Part shown: positions 44,683 through 53,238 of the stretch, piece by piece
Position numbering within the stretch: the stretch's first letter is position 1
How the letters are laid out: every line of letters starts with the position of its first letter
Assembly (NCBI RefSeq): GCF_006970865.1
Contig: NZ_CP035503.1
Location: 1,129,001-1,193,000, forward strand
DNA from: Rhodoferax sediminis
Lineage (GTDB): Bacteria; Pseudomonadota; Gammaproteobacteria; Burkholderiales; Burkholderiaceae_C
Direction of reading: 5' to 3'
DNA: 64,000 bases
Notes under the pieces: model-generated
The model's input: the letters and a program-made list of their open reading frames with translations, nothing else
Told to the model about the DNA's origin: nothing
The model's database searches: none
Position numbers and translations under genes: made by a program

Positions 44683-44715
44683 AACCCGCCACCGGCTGCA
44701 CACTGGCGGGTTTTT
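44683..44715 (+). terminator. Rho-independent terminator after rarA
   Basis: AACCCGCCA and TGGCGGGTT form a 9-bp stem followed by TTTTT. It lies about 100 bases after rarA and 109 before livH. A TACAAT word at 44665-44670 sits just before it, so a short RNA or attenuation cannot be excluded. Confidence 0.7.
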
Positions 44716-44823
44716 GCTAGGTGAAAGAAAGGACTCACAAGGTCACACTGCAAACCGGTCAGCTTTTCTGGCCCAAGCAGATGTCAGCTAGCACATCAGC
44801 CGATTACAAAACGGAGAATTTTT

Positions 44824-45753
44824 ATGGATATCCTGCTTCAGCAGATCATCAACGGTCTGGTGCTGGGCAGCATGTATGCCTTGATCGCCCTGGGCTACAC
44901 CATGGTGTATGGCATCATCAACCTGATCAATTTTGCGCACGGCGAAGTGCTGATGGTCGGGGCCATGACCAGCTGGACCATCATCGGCTACATGCGCGAC
45001 GCGATGCCCGGCACGCCAGGCTGGCTGGTCTTGCTGATCTCGCTGATCATCGCGTGCGTGGTGGCCGCCGCGCTCAACTTCGTGATCGAAAAAGTGGCTT
45101 ACCGGCCGCTGCGCAACGCCCCCAAACTGGCTCCCCTGATTACCGCCGTCGGCATGTCGCTGCTGCTGCAGACGCTGGCCATGATCATCTGGAAGCCCAA
45201 CTACAAACCGTATCCGACGCTGCTGCCGAGCGCACCTTTGAGTATCGGCGGCGCGGTGATCACGCCGACGCAGATCCTGATTCTGGGCTTCACCGCGGTC
45301 TCGCTGGCCGTGCTGATGTGGGTGGTGAACTACACGCGGCTCGGCCGGGCCATGCGCGCCACCTCCGAGAACCCGGGGGTGGCGGCACTGATGGGGGTCA
45401 AGCCCGACCAGGTGATTTCGGCCACCTTCGTCATCGGCGCGGTGCTGGCCGCCATTGCCGGTGTGATGTACGCCTCCAACTACGGCACGGTGCAGCACAC
45501 CATGGGTTTCCTGCCCGGCCTCAAGGCCTTTACCGCTGCCGTGTTTGGCGGCATCGGCAACCTGGCCGGCGCCGTGGTCGGCGGCATTCTGCTCGGACTG
45601 ATCGAGTCCATCGGCGCGGGTTATATCGGGCAAGTGACGGGCGGCTTTCTCGGCAGCAACTACAGCGACATCTTCGCCTTTATCGTGCTGATCGGCATGC
45701 TCACGCTGCGGCCATCGGGCCTGCTGGGTGAACGTGTGGCGGACCGGTCCTGA
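44824..45753 (+). CDS. livH: Branched-chain amino acid ABC transporter permease LivH
   Basis: 309 residues with about eight transmembrane helices. IINGLVLGSMYALIALGYTM and YGIINLINFAHGEVLM are the LivH N-terminal signature, and FGGIGNLAGAVVGGILLG is the EAA-like loop that contacts the ATPases. ACGGAGA precedes the ATG. First gene of livHMGF. The operon has no livK receptor gene in this window, so the ligand (leucine-type amino acid, urea, amide or aromatic acid) is open. Confidence 0.92.
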   Translation: MDILLQQIINGLVLGSMYALIALGYTMVYGIINLINFAHGEVLMVGAMTSWTIIGYMRDAMPGTPGWLVLLISLIIACVVAAALNFVIEKVAYRPLRNAPKLAPLITAVGMSLLLQTLAMIIWKPNYKPYPTLLPSAPLSIGGAVITPTQILILGFTAVSLAVLMWVVNYTRLGRAMRATSENPGVAALMGVKPDQVISATFVIGAVLAAIAGVMYASNYGTVQHTMGFLPGLKAFTAAVFGGIGNLAGAVVGGILLGLIESIGAGYIGQVTGGFLGSNYSDIFAFIVLIGMLTLRPSGLLGERVADRS

Positions 45754-45774
45754 GCGCGGCCAAGGAGACTCGAC

Positions 45775-46857
45775 ATGAAACAGAAAAACCAACTGATTGT
45801 TTTCTTCCTGGCAGGCATCGCACTGCTGATCCTGCCGCTGGTGCTGCAAAGCGCGGGCAATGCCTGGATCCGCATCCTCGACAGCTCGCTCCTGTACGTG
45901 ATGCTGGCCCTGGGCCTGAACATCGTGGTGGGCTTTGCCGGCCTGCTGGACCTGGGCTACGTGGCTTTCTTCGCCATTGGTGCCTACATGTACGCCCTGC
46001 TGGCCTCGCCGCAACTGACGGACAACTTTCCGGCTATCGCCGCCATGTTTCCCCAGGGCCTTCATTCACCGCTGTGGCTGGTGCTTCCGGCCGGCGCCCT
46101 GCTGGCGGGCGCGTTCGGCGTGATCCTGGGCGTGCCGGTACTCAAGCTGCGCGGCGACTACCTGGCCATCGTGACACTCGGTTTCGGTGAAATCATCCGG
46201 GTGTTCATGAACAACCTGGATCAGCCCATCAATCTCACCAATGGTCCGAAGGGGGTCAACCAGATCGACCCCATCACCCTCTTTGGGCTGAACCTGGGCC
46301 GGCCGGTCACGGTGTTTGGATTCGAGGTCGCCTCGGTCAGCCTGTATTACTACCTGTTCCTGGCGCTGGTCATCATCAGTGTGGTGGTCTGCCACCGCCT
46401 TCAGTTGTCACGCATCGGCCGCGCCTGGATGGCCATTCGGGAAGACGAAATTGCGGCCAAGGCCATGGGCATCAACACCCGCAACATGAAATTGCTGGCG
46501 TTCGGCATGGGCGCCACCTTTGGCGGCGTGGCAGGTACCATGTTTGCGGCTTTCCAGGGCTTTGTGTCACCCGAGTCATTCAGCCTGATGGAGTCGGTGA
46601 TGATCGTCGCCATGGTGGTGCTGGGCGGTACGGGGCACTTGCCCGGCGTGATCCTTGGCGCCGTGCTGCTGTCGGCGCTGCCCGAGGTGCTGCGTTTCGT
46701 TGCCGGTCCGCTGCAGGGCATGACCGGCGGCCGGCTCGACTCCGCCATCCTGCGCCAGCTGCTGATTGCACTGGCCATGATCATCATCATGCTGCTGCGT
46801 CCGCGCGGCCTATGGCCCTCGCCCGAGCGTGGCAAGTCACTGCTAACCAAGAAATAA
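45775..46857 (+). CDS. livM: Branched-chain amino acid ABC transporter permease LivM
   Basis: 360 residues, about nine to ten helices. YVMLALGLNIVVGFAGLLDLGYVAFFAIGAY in pieces is the LivM hallmark, LKLRGDYLAIVTLGFGEIIR the conserved loop, and RAWMAIREDEIAAKAMGINT the coupling segment to the ATPases. It follows livH by 21 bases, with AAGGAGAC as ribosome-binding site. It pairs with LivH to form the membrane channel. Confidence 0.92.
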   Translation: MKQKNQLIVFFLAGIALLILPLVLQSAGNAWIRILDSSLLYVMLALGLNIVVGFAGLLDLGYVAFFAIGAYMYALLASPQLTDNFPAIAAMFPQGLHSPLWLVLPAGALLAGAFGVILGVPVLKLRGDYLAIVTLGFGEIIRVFMNNLDQPINLTNGPKGVNQIDPITLFGLNLGRPVTVFGFEVASVSLYYYLFLALVIISVVVCHRLQLSRIGRAWMAIREDEIAAKAMGINTRNMKLLAFGMGATFGGVAGTMFAAFQGFVSPESFSLMESVMIVAMVVLGGTGHLPGVILGAVLLSALPEVLRFVAGPLQGMTGGRLDSAILRQLLIALAMIIIMLLRPRGLWPSPERGKSLLTKK

Positions 46858-46867
46858 GGAGGGCGAC

Positions 46868-47644
46868 ATGGCAGATACAGACACAGTCCTCAACGTCTCC
46901 GGCGTTTCCAAGCGGTTCGGTGGTTTGCAAGCGCTCAGCGACGTGGGCATCCGCATCGAGCGCGGCCAGGTCTACGGCCTGATCGGGCCCAATGGCGCCG
47001 GCAAGACCACGTTCTTCAACGTGCTCACGGGCTTGTACACCCCTGACAGCGGCACCTTCGAGCTGGCCGGAAAACCCTATAAGCCGCATGCCGTGCACGA
47101 AGTCGCCAAGGCCGGCATTGCGCGTACCTTCCAGAATATTCGTCTGTTCTCCGACATGACGGCGATCGAGAACGTGATGGTGGGACGCCATGTGCGGACC
47201 CATTCGGGTGTATTCGGCGCGATTTTTCGCGGCCCCGGCTTCAAGGCCGAGGAAGCCGCCATTGCCAAGCGCGGGCATGAGCTGCTCGACTACGTGGGCA
47301 TTGGCAAGTTCGCCGACTACAAGGCGCGCACGCTGAGCTACGGCGACCAGCGCCGCCTGGAGATTGCGCGCGCGCTGGCCACCGACCCGCAGCTGATTGC
47401 GCTGGACGAGCCCGCGGCCGGCATGAACGCAACTGAAAAGGTGCTGCTGCGCGAGCTGATCAATCGCATCCGCAATGACAACCGCACCATCTTGCTGATC
47501 GAGCACGACGTGAAACTCGTCATGGGACTGTGCGACCGCGTCACCGTGCTGGACTACGGCAAGCAGATTGCCGAAGGGACACCCGCTACCGTGCAGAAGA
47601 ACGAAAAAGTGATCGAGGCCTACCTGGGGACAGGGGGACACTGA
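46868..47644 (+). CDS. livG: Branched-chain amino acid ABC transporter ATPase LivG
   Basis: 258 residues. Walker A is GPNGAGKTTFFNVLTG, the signature motif is LSYGDQRRLEIARAL and Walker B is LIALDEPAAGMNATE. The C-terminal extension VQKNEKVIEAYLGTGG is typical of LivG. AAGGAGGGC before the ATG gives strong translation. Energises uptake in the LivHMGF complex. Confidence 0.93.
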   Translation: MADTDTVLNVSGVSKRFGGLQALSDVGIRIERGQVYGLIGPNGAGKTTFFNVLTGLYTPDSGTFELAGKPYKPHAVHEVAKAGIARTFQNIRLFSDMTAIENVMVGRHVRTHSGVFGAIFRGPGFKAEEAAIAKRGHELLDYVGIGKFADYKARTLSYGDQRRLEIARALATDPQLIALDEPAAGMNATEKVLLRELINRIRNDNRTILLIEHDVKLVMGLCDRVTVLDYGKQIAEGTPATVQKNEKVIEAYLGTGGH

Positions 47645-47645
47645 T

Positions 47646-48374
47646 ATGGCCAACACCAACGCAAATACATTACTCAAAGTGAGCGGCCTGAAGGTCGCCT
47701 ACGGGGGCATCCAGGCCGTCAAGGGGGTGGACTTCGAGGTGCACGAGGGCGAGCTGGTCTCGCTGATCGGCTCCAACGGGGCCGGCAAGACCACCACCAT
47801 GAAGGCCATTACCGGCAGCCTTTCCATTGCCGACGGCGACATTGAATACATGGGCAGGAGCATCAAGGGCCAGGGGCCCTGGGATCTGGTGAAGCAGGGC
47901 CTGGCCATGGTGCCCGAGGGCCGCGGCGTGTTTGCCCGCATGAGCATTACCGAGAACCTGCAGATGGGCGCCTACGTGCGCAACGACAAGGCTGACATAG
48001 CGGCCGATATCGACAAGATGTTCACCATCTTCCCGCGCCTGAAGGAGCGCAAGGACCAACTGGCCGGCACCATGTCGGGCGGCGAGCAGCAAATGCTGGC
48101 CATGGGCCGTGCGTTGATGAGCCGGCCCAAGGTGCTGTTGATGGATGAGCCGTCCATGGGCCTGAGCCCCATCATGGTGGACAAGATCTTCGAGGTAATT
48201 CGCGACGTGTACGCACAGGGCGTGACCGTCCTGCTGGTCGAGCAGAACGCCAGCCGGGCGCTGAGCATTGCGAATCGCGGCTATGTCATGGAGTCGGGCA
48301 TCATCACCATGAGCGGCGATGCCAAACAGATGTTGAGCGACCCGAAGGTGCGCGCGGCCTATCTGGGCGAGTAA
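47646..48374 (+). CDS. livF: Branched-chain amino acid ABC transporter ATPase LivF
   Basis: 242 residues. Walker A GSNGAGKTTTMKAITG, signature MSGGEQQMLAMGRALM, Walker B VLLMDEPSMGLSPIMV, and the end LSDPKVRAAYLGE, all standard for LivF. One base separates it from the livG stop, so the two are coupled. Convergent with a Bug receptor gene 10 bases further on. Confidence 0.93.
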   Translation: MANTNANTLLKVSGLKVAYGGIQAVKGVDFEVHEGELVSLIGSNGAGKTTTMKAITGSLSIADGDIEYMGRSIKGQGPWDLVKQGLAMVPEGRGVFARMSITENLQMGAYVRNDKADIAADIDKMFTIFPRLKERKDQLAGTMSGGEQQMLAMGRALMSRPKVLLMDEPSMGLSPIMVDKIFEVIRDVYAQGVTVLLVEQNASRALSIANRGYVMESGIITMSGDAKQMLSDPKVRAAYLGE

Positions 48375-48384
48375 GGGCGGCGCC

Positions 48385-49377
48385 TCAGTCGACGGTGGCG
48401 CCCGAGGCCTTCACCACTTTCTCGTACTTCGCGAGCTCGCTCTTCATGAAGGCGCCGAACGCCTCGGGCGTGCTCGGGACCGGTTCCGCCAGCAGGCTGG
48501 CAAAGCGTGTTCTGGTTTCCGGCGCATTCAGCGCTGCCACGAACGCATGATTCAGCCTGGCAATCACCTCTTTCGGTGTGCCTGCCGGCGCCACCAGGCC
48601 CCACCAGGTATCGATCGAAAAGCCCTTGAGCGTATCGGCCACGGGCGGTACGTCCGGCAACGCGGGTGAGCGCGCGAGCGTGGTCACCGCGATGGCCTTG
48701 AGCTTGCCGGAGCGGATGTTGGGCGCGGCAGTCGCGAGGTTGTCGAAGTTGAAGTCGACCTGGCCGCTCAGCAATGCCAGCTGCGCGGGGTTGCCGCCGT
48801 TGTAGGGAATGTGAACGGCAAAAACCCCGGCTTGCGCCTTGAACATCTCGCCCGCCAGGTGGCCCGCACTGCCATTGCCGCCGCTGCCGTAGTTGAGCGT
48901 GCCGGGATGGGCTCTGGCATACGCAATCAGGTCGCGTACGCTGTTGATCTTGAAGCGCCGGGCTGTCTCGGCGTTCATCACCAGCACGTTGGGTACACGC
49001 AGGATTTGCGTGATGGGCGCGAAATCGGTCGCCGCGTTGTAGGACATCTTGCGGTACAGCCAAGGGTTGACGGCGTTGGTGGCGGTGGCTGCGATGCCGA
49101 TCGTCAGGCCGTCGGGGGCGGCCTTGGCGATCATGTCGGCGCCGATGTTGCCGCCCGCCCCCGGCTTGTTGTCGATGATGACCGGCCCGAGCGTATCCTT
49201 CACGGCCTCGGCCAAAATGCGGGCCGTCAGGTCGATCGGACCGCCTGCGCCGTAAGGCACGATGAGCCGGATCGGGTGCGCCTGGGCTTGCGCGAGGGTC
49301 GGGGAGAGGGTCAGCAAAGGGATGGCGGAAAGTGCCAGCGCCTGGGCCAGGGCAGGGAAGAGGTGTCGACGTTTCAT
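48385..49377 (-). CDS. Bug-family tripartite tricarboxylate transporter substrate-binding protein
   Basis: 330 residues after choosing ATG 49377 (the open frame runs to 49527). The signal peptide ends at LAQAQA. HPIRLIVPYGAGGPIDLTAR and VIIDNKPGAGGNIGADMIAK are the Bug motifs that form the ligand pocket. It is a periplasmic receptor for an unknown organic acid, with no TctAB permease genes nearby. Convergent with livF and divergent from the His-rich protein gene. Confidence 0.9.
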   Translation of the reverse strand: MKRRHLFPALAQALALSAIPLLTLSPTLAQAQAHPIRLIVPYGAGGPIDLTARILAEAVKDTLGPVIIDNKPGAGGNIGADMIAKAAPDGLTIGIAATATNAVNPWLYRKMSYNAATDFAPITQILRVPNVLVMNAETARRFKINSVRDLIAYARAHPGTLNYGSGGNGSAGHLAGEMFKAQAGVFAVHIPYNGGNPAQLALLSGQVDFNFDNLATAAPNIRSGKLKAIAVTTLARSPALPDVPPVADTLKGFSIDTWWGLVAPAGTPKEVIARLNHAFVAALNAPETRTRFASLLAEPVPSTPEAFGAFMKSELAKYEKVVKASGATVD

Positions 49378-49515
49378 GGCCCTATTGTGCAAAACAATGG
49401 CTGGCGCGCCACCGTGACAATCCCTTACATCACTTTGCGCGAACGCTGTCCGTCTCCATGTCGTCCTTTGCGTTATGGGTGTGGAATGTTTTCCATGATT
49501 TTGAAGGAATCCAAT

Positions 49516-49887
49516 ATGAAAATTCACCCATTACTGATTGCAGCCGCCCTCACCACCGGTGGCCTCGCGTTTGCCCAGACTCCCCCTGCGACTCCTGCCG
49601 TCACCCCGGCGCCCGCCCCTGCGGCCGCCGCGCCCGCTACCCAGCACAAGGCGGCAGCGCACAAGATGCGGATGCACGGGCACGCCCACAAGGCTGCCGC
49701 TGCTGCGGCGCCGACCGGGGCCGAGCCGACGACGACGCGCGAGGAGCGCATGGCGGCCGCGGAGGCAGACTACAAAGCCAGCCTTGAAAAAGGGGATCAG
49801 GCCGCGCCAGTCCACAAGATGCATCGCCACCATGGCGGCCACCCCATGCACAAGCATCAGCCGGCAAAGGCGGCCCCGGCTTCCTGA
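49516..49887 (+). CDS. Small exported Ala/Pro/His-rich protein
   Basis: 123 residues, not recognised as a named family. The signal peptide MKIHPLLIAAALTTGGLAFA is followed by a Pro/Ala-rich stretch (TPPATPAVTPAPAPAAAAP), a His/Lys/Met cluster (HKMRMHGHAHKA) and a C-terminal HKMHRHHGGHPMHKH. The His and Met clusters suggest metal binding or storage in the periplasm, an inference from composition only. AAGGA precedes ATG 49516. Composition bias makes it low-complexity and probably disordered. Confidence 0.7.
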   Translation: MKIHPLLIAAALTTGGLAFAQTPPATPAVTPAPAPAAAAPATQHKAAAHKMRMHGHAHKAAAAAAPTGAEPTTTREERMAAAEADYKASLEKGDQAAPVHKMHRHHGGHPMHKHQPAKAAPAS

Positions 49888-49895
49888 GCGCAGCT

Positions 49896-50936
49896 TCAGG
49901 TGACGATGCCGGCCTGGGCCTTGTCGGCCTCGGTGGTGAATGCGTCGGCGTAGAACTCATCCGCCGACAAGCCCGCCAGGCGGGTGTAGTCGGCGCGCGC
50001 GGAGTCCACCACGATGGGCGCGCCGCAGGCGTACACCTGGTAGCCTGAGAGGTCCGGAAAATCCTCCAGCACGGCCTTGTGCACGAAGCCCGTGCGCCCG
50101 CTCCATCCATCCTCGGGCAGGGCGTCGGAGATCACCGGTACATAGCTCAGGTTGGGCATCTCGGCCACACGCGCCCTGACCCAGTCGTCCAGATACAAGT
50201 CTTCGGGGCGACGCCCGCCCCAGTAGAGCGTGGCGGGGCGGTCCATGCCCTTGAACTGTATGTGCTCGATCACTGCCTTGATCGGCGCAAAGCCCGTGCC
50301 CGAGGCCAGCAGGATCATCGGTTTGGTCGAGTCCTCGCGCAGAAAGAAGCTGCCGTACGGGCCTTCCACGCGCAGTATCTCCTTGTCTTTCATCGTATGG
50401 AACACATGGTCGGTGAACTTGCCACCCGGCATGTGGCGAATGTGCAGTTCCACGCCAGGCCCGTTGTGCGGCGCGTTGCCCATCGAGTAGCTGCGCCGCG
50501 CGCCATCGCGCAGGATGAATTCGATGTATTGGCCCGCATGGTACTTGAACGTGTCGTTGGCCGGCAGCTGCAGCTTGACCAGCATGACGTCGTGCGATTT
50601 TTTCTCCAGCCCGATCACGCGCGTGGGCATCTTGCGGACCGGAAAGGCGCTCTCATCCGTCACCTGGCGCGACTCCAGCACGACGTCGCTGTGCGGCACG
50701 CCGCAGCAGGTCAGGATGAAGCCGCTGGCTTCCTCCTCGGGGGACAGCGCCTTGCTCTGGTGCGGACCGTGCACCACCGTGCCTTCAATCTTCCTGCACT
50801 TGCACGAACCGCAGGCACCGTCCTTGCAACCGTATGGCAGCCCCACGCCGGCGCGGATGCCTGCCGCCAGAATCGCTTCGCCGGGGTTGGCGACAAAGCT
50901 GCGGCCACTGGGCAGCACAGAGATATTGAAGGTCAT
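49896..50936 (-). CDS. 2Fe-2S/FAD oxidoreductase annotated as CDP-6-deoxy-delta-3,4-glucoseen reductase type
   Basis: 346 residues in three parts: an N-terminal 2Fe-2S ferredoxin domain (GCKDGACGSCKCRKIEG plus ILTCCGVP), an FAD-binding domain (RSYSMGNAP), and an NAD(P)-binding domain (ILLASGTGFAPIKAVIEH). It passes electrons from NAD(P)H through FAD to the cluster. Burkholderiales copies are usually named after the AscD sugar reductase, but no deoxysugar genes are nearby, so it may serve another oxygenase or reductase. Confidence 0.85.
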   Translation of the reverse strand: MTFNISVLPSGRSFVANPGEAILAAGIRAGVGLPYGCKDGACGSCKCRKIEGTVVHGPHQSKALSPEEEASGFILTCCGVPHSDVVLESRQVTDESAFPVRKMPTRVIGLEKKSHDVMLVKLQLPANDTFKYHAGQYIEFILRDGARRSYSMGNAPHNGPGVELHIRHMPGGKFTDHVFHTMKDKEILRVEGPYGSFFLREDSTKPMILLASGTGFAPIKAVIEHIQFKGMDRPATLYWGGRRPEDLYLDDWVRARVAEMPNLSYVPVISDALPEDGWSGRTGFVHKAVLEDFPDLSGYQVYACGAPIVVDSARADYTRLAGLSADEFYADAFTTEADKAQAGIVT

Positions 50937-51012
50937 CTTTTCGGTATCCTCGGGGGAATCTTCTTTTCACCAACTCCCGATTTTGCCCTCAAACCAATCC
51001 CCTCTTGGCGCC

Positions 51013-51930
51013 TTGCCCGCGCGCTTTCGCCGCGAACGGGTGTTGATGGTGGGCTGTGGCGACGTCGGAATGCGTGTGGCGCGCGGCATGGCGGGCCGCA
51101 TGCGCCTGCTCGCGTTGACCTCGTCGCCGCAGCGCGTGAGCGAATTGCGCGCGCGCGGCATCACCCCTTTGCACGGCAACCTGGACGTGCCAGCCAGCCT
51201 GCGCCGGCTTGCCGGCATTGCCACGCGCGTGGTCTATCTGGCGCCCCCGCCGGCCGAGGGCTGGGGCGATCCGCGAACGCGCGCGCTGACCCAGGTGCTG
51301 CGCCTGCGCTCCGCACCGGCTTCTTTTGTCTATGGCTCGACCAGCGGCGTGTATGGCGACTGCCAGGGCGCCCTGGTGGCCGAGACACGGGCTGCGAGCC
51401 CACGCACGCCCCGGGCCAGCAAACGGGTATCGGCCGAGCAGGCCGTGCGGTTTCTGGGCCGCAGCACGATGCAGGCCGGCGGGGTACGCACCAGTATCCT
51501 GCGCATTCCGGGAATCTATGCTCCGGACCGCGAAGGCGGCACGCCGCTTGCGCGCCTGCTCAGGCGCACTCCCGTGCTGGTGGACCGGGACGATGTCTAT
51601 ACCAACCACATCCACGCCGACGATCTGGCGCGGGCCTGCCTGCTGGCGCTGTGGCGCGGCAAGCCGCAGCGGGTCTACAACGTGAACGATGACACCCGGC
51701 TCAAGATGGGCGCTTATTTCGACCTGGCGGCCACGCTGTACGGCTTGCCCAAGCCCCCGCGCGTGCCGCGCGACACCGCACAGGACCAACTGCCACTGGT
51801 GCTGCTCAGCTTCATGAATGAGTCGCGCCTGATGGACAACACGCGCATGAAGCGCGAACTGCGGCTGATCCTGCGCTATCCGACCGTCGATACCGGACTG
51901 CTGCCAGAAACAGAGTCCCGCAAGGTTTAA
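51013..51930 (+). CDS. NAD(P)-binding SDR/epimerase-like protein (YeeZ type)
   Basis: About 305 residues, an extended-SDR-like protein. VLMVGCGDVGMRVARGMAG is the Rossmann glycine motif; SFVYGSTSGVYGD replaces the usual active-site region, and TNHIHADDLARACLLAL is a conserved C-terminal motif. The start is uncertain: TTG 51013 is chosen, with ATG 51046 or an upstream TTG 50983 as alternatives. Its TAA stop overlaps the stop of the convergent HtrA-like gene by 4 bases. No substrate is known for this group. Confidence 0.72.
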   Translation: MPARFRRERVLMVGCGDVGMRVARGMAGRMRLLALTSSPQRVSELRARGITPLHGNLDVPASLRRLAGIATRVVYLAPPPAEGWGDPRTRALTQVLRLRSAPASFVYGSTSGVYGDCQGALVAETRAASPRTPRASKRVSAEQAVRFLGRSTMQAGGVRTSILRIPGIYAPDREGGTPLARLLRRTPVLVDRDDVYTNHIHADDLARACLLALWRGKPQRVYNVNDDTRLKMGAYFDLAATLYGLPKPPRVPRDTAQDQLPLVLLSFMNESRLMDNTRMKRELRLILRYPTVDTGLLPETESRKV

Positions 51931-52964
51931 ATGCCTGCAGGTTTTTGCAGAGTCGTCATGCGGTCCACCGCATGCACGCTGATGGTCTTGACGTCGGCGC
52001 CTTGCAGCACCGTCAGCCGGATTTCGGCATTCGGCTCGGCGTGCTCCCAGAGCTTTTTATAAAACGCATCGAGTGTGACCACCTTGGTGCCATCCACGGC
52101 CAGCACCAGATCGCCCGGCTGCAGCCCTGCCGATTGCGCGGGGCTGTCCGGGTTGACGCGCAGGACCTGCACATGACCGCCCTGGTCGCTGGACGTCAGC
52201 CCCAGCCAGGGACGCCGGCTTGGTTTGCTGCTGCCGGTTCTCTGCAACTCCGCCAATATGGGTTTGAGCAGGTCGACCGGCACAAACATATTGCCGGGCA
52301 GGCCTTGACCCCCGCCCGTGGCATCCAGCACCAGCAGGCTGCCAATGCCCACCAACTCGCCCCTGCGGTTGAACAGTGGTGCGCCGGAATGACCGGCAAT
52401 GGGCGGGCTGGTGAACAGTGCCGCGTCGATGTGGTATTCCCAGTTGCCGGAAAATGCGCGTTTGCTGACCAGCTCCGTAATGGCGACCCCGCCGTCGTCA
52501 CCGCCGGTGGCCACGATCATCGGTTCGCCCAATTCCAGTTCCCTCAAGCTGCCCAGCTTCACCGGCCTGATGCCGCGTAGCGGCAGCAGCGATTTGAGCA
52601 ACCCAAAACCGGTGGCCAGGTCATAGGCCACGGCTCTGGCGGGCAGTGTTTTGTGGTCCTGGGTCACGATCTGGATCTGGTCGGCCTCCAGCATCAGGTA
52701 GCCAATGGTCAGGATCAGTCCGTCCGGCCCGATGACCACGCCAGAGCCGCTGCGCTCCTGGCCCAGCGTGTCGGCCGTGCGTGCGCCGTCTATCGCCGTG
52801 ACCTGCACGCCCACGACGGCCGCATCGGCCCGGTTGAGCGCATCCAGCATGGCCTGTCCCTGCGCAGACTGGGGCGCCGCTGCGGCGGCGGCCTGGCTCA
52901 GCGCCAGCAGCGATGCTGAAAGACTCCGCCAGAACCAGCTGGACCAACAACCGAGGGTGCGCAT
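51927..52964 (-). CDS. HtrA/DegP-like S1C protein with PDZ domain, catalytic triad degraded
   Basis: 345 residues: signal peptide (to about 30), a trypsin-like fold (45-250) and a C-terminal PDZ domain (HVQVLRVNPDSPAQSAGLQPG, then GDLVLAVDGTKV). The nucleophile Ser193 is kept in GHSGAPLF. The catalytic histidine position, normally TNxHVV, reads TIGYLM, and the aspartate position, normally DLAxLK, reads GFGLLK. Two of three triad residues are therefore missing, so it is likely a non-proteolytic chaperone or scaffold in the periplasm. GGGAGT precedes ATG 52964. Confidence 0.82.
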   Translation of the reverse strand: MRTLGCWSSWFWRSLSASLLALSQAAAAAAPQSAQGQAMLDALNRADAAVVGVQVTAIDGARTADTLGQERSGSGVVIGPDGLILTIGYLMLEADQIQIVTQDHKTLPARAVAYDLATGFGLLKSLLPLRGIRPVKLGSLRELELGEPMIVATGGDDGGVAITELVSKRAFSGNWEYHIDAALFTSPPIAGHSGAPLFNRRGELVGIGSLLVLDATGGGQGLPGNMFVPVDLLKPILAELQRTGSSKPSRRPWLGLTSSDQGGHVQVLRVNPDSPAQSAGLQPGDLVLAVDGTKVVTLDAFYKKLWEHAEPNAEIRLTVLQGADVKTISVHAVDRMTTLQKPAGI

Positions 52965-53065
52965 GATGAACTCCCGAACAGCGGTGTACTTGCATTTATA
53001 GTTCGCGCGTTCGAATCTGCTGCACCGGTTTGGCTTGCCCCGCCTGCCAGCACCTGTATTTCCCA

Positions 53066-53099
53066 TAAAAAAGCCCCATATCCGTTGGGATAGGGGCTT
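53066..53099 (-). terminator. Rho-independent terminator after tRNA-Leu
   Basis: On the minus strand AAGCCCCTATCC and GGATATGGGGCTT pair with one bulge around CAAC, followed by TTTTTA. It lies 15 bases after the CCA end of the tRNA. Confidence 0.85.
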
Positions 53100-53114
53100 G
53101 GAGTCTTCCAGCGC

Positions 53115-53199
53115 TGGTGCCCGGGGCCGGAATCGAACCGGCACGCCTTGCGGCGGGGGATTTTGAGTCCCCTGCGTCTACCAATTTCACCACCCGGGC
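53115..53199 (-). tRNA. tRNA-Leu (CAA)
   Basis: 85 bases on the minus strand, including an encoded CCA. The acceptor stem is GCCCGGG with CCCGGGC, the D arm has GGTAGACGC, the anticodon arm GGGGA-CTCAAAA-TCCCC gives anticodon CAA, the long variable arm (CGCCGCAAGGCG) marks a class II tRNA, and the T arm is CCGGTTCGATTCCGG. It decodes UUG. Confidence 0.96.
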
Positions 53200-53238
53200 G
53201 GCAGGAGGGTAATCCGAAATTATGGCACAGTGCTGGCT

